Source of the DNA: Cyanobacteriota bacterium SRBZ.bins.94.201705
GTDB taxonomy: Bacteria; Cyanobacteriota; Cyanobacteriia; Cyanobacteriales; Cyanobacteriaceae
DNA length: 64,000 nucleotides
Reading direction: 5' to 3'
Assembly (NCBI GenBank): GCA_030549855.1
Contig: JAUQQP010000044.1
Location: 1-64,000 of the forward strand
The position numbers and the translations under genes are program-made. Positions 63,904-64,000 of this stretch are shown here, piece by piece. The notes beneath the pieces were generated by a model, which saw nothing but the letters and a program-made list of their open reading frames with translations, was not told the DNA's origin and did not search any database. The first letter of the stretch is position 1. Each line of letters starts with the position of its first letter.

Positions 63904-63990
63904 ATGTCAACGACTCGTTATGCCATTATTGGTGTCAGGAGAGAAAATTTAGTGAAAAAGGGGGCAAATTTTACCTTGTTTCCGATGTGA
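63904..63990 (+). CDS. Possible 28-residue leader or small ORF
   Basis: The ATG at 63904 follows a strong Shine-Dalgarno at ideal spacing and reads MSTTRYAIIGVRRENLVKKG before a TGA at 63990. AAGGAG follows directly, so another start may lie beyond the window. It may be a leader peptide or the beginning of a misread gene. No family is recognised. Confidence 0.25.
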   Translation: MSTTRYAIIGVRRENLVKKGANFTLFPM

Positions 63991-64000
63991 AAGGAGATTT

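Overview
The window is about 64 kb of a cyanobacterial chromosome. Position 1 falls in the last codons of psbA (photosystem II D1). The window also holds ndhF and ndhH of the photosynthetic NDH-1 complex, ferredoxin-dependent sulfite reductase, ycf54 (chlorophyll cyclase partner), an NblB-type HEAT protein, guaB3, and several lineage-typical conserved hypotheticals. Base composition is moderate to AT-leaning, GTG and TTG starts are frequent, and only two HIP1 octamers (GCGATCGC) were seen by eye. The species cannot be named from this. I see no rRNA, tRNA, CRISPR array, prophage or intact insertion sequence. This is mostly core chromosome with a few decayed or accessory patches.

Layout: 1-10 kb carries the psbA end and terminator, an ABC-2 permease, a beta-lactamase-fold hydrolase, a cyclophilin lipoprotein, a short gene broken by an in-frame TAG, pgi, a lumenal pentapeptide protein, an HNH nuclease, and a TRAP-type binding protein joined to a BlaI/M56 pair. 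10-24 kb has a three-gene membrane cluster (small membrane protein, TM2-SHOCT, membrane-anchored double HhH), a CNNM-type protein, ispG, a Ser/Thr kinase, sir with a ribbon-helix-helix-like tail, pdhC, a geranylgeranyl-reductase-family flavoprotein, a carboxyl-terminal protease and a SWIM protein. 24-36 kb has DUF3318, a processive GT2, a 2-Cys peroxiredoxin, a prohibitin, uvrA followed by a SmtB-type sensor, nadB, rqcH and a GNAT. 36-48 kb has ndhF, ndhH, pdxJ, ycf54, ruvB, mreC, NblB-like, CBS and PATAN-REC genes, murG and a DUF4340 protein. 48-54 kb is the least gene-dense part: a long non-coding stretch with a candidate small RNA, a structured rpoZ leader, rpoZ, an SH3 protein, and a decayed gene for a large multi-pass membrane protein that looks like a GT-C glycosyltransferase. 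54-64 kb has def, lptC, argB, a RemA-family regulator, an EcfT-like protein, guaB3, pth, tsf, rpsB with a structured leader, and another pentapeptide protein.

Functional links: psbA encodes a D1 C-terminal extension that a Ctp protease of the kind at 21.2-22.5 kb removes. ycf54 (chlorophyll synthesis) and ispG (isoprenoid precursors) serve the photosynthetic apparatus. rpsB-tsf, rpoZ, def, pth and rqcH are translation, transcription and nascent-chain quality-control functions.

I found no clearly new multi-gene defence or biosynthetic system. The best leads are the rpsB leader with a possible pseudoknot, the candidate small RNA before rpoZ, the TM2-SHOCT/HhH membrane cluster, the DNA-binding-like tail of sulfite reductase, and the uvrA-SmtB pairing. 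All calls come from reading the sequence; no database search was run.
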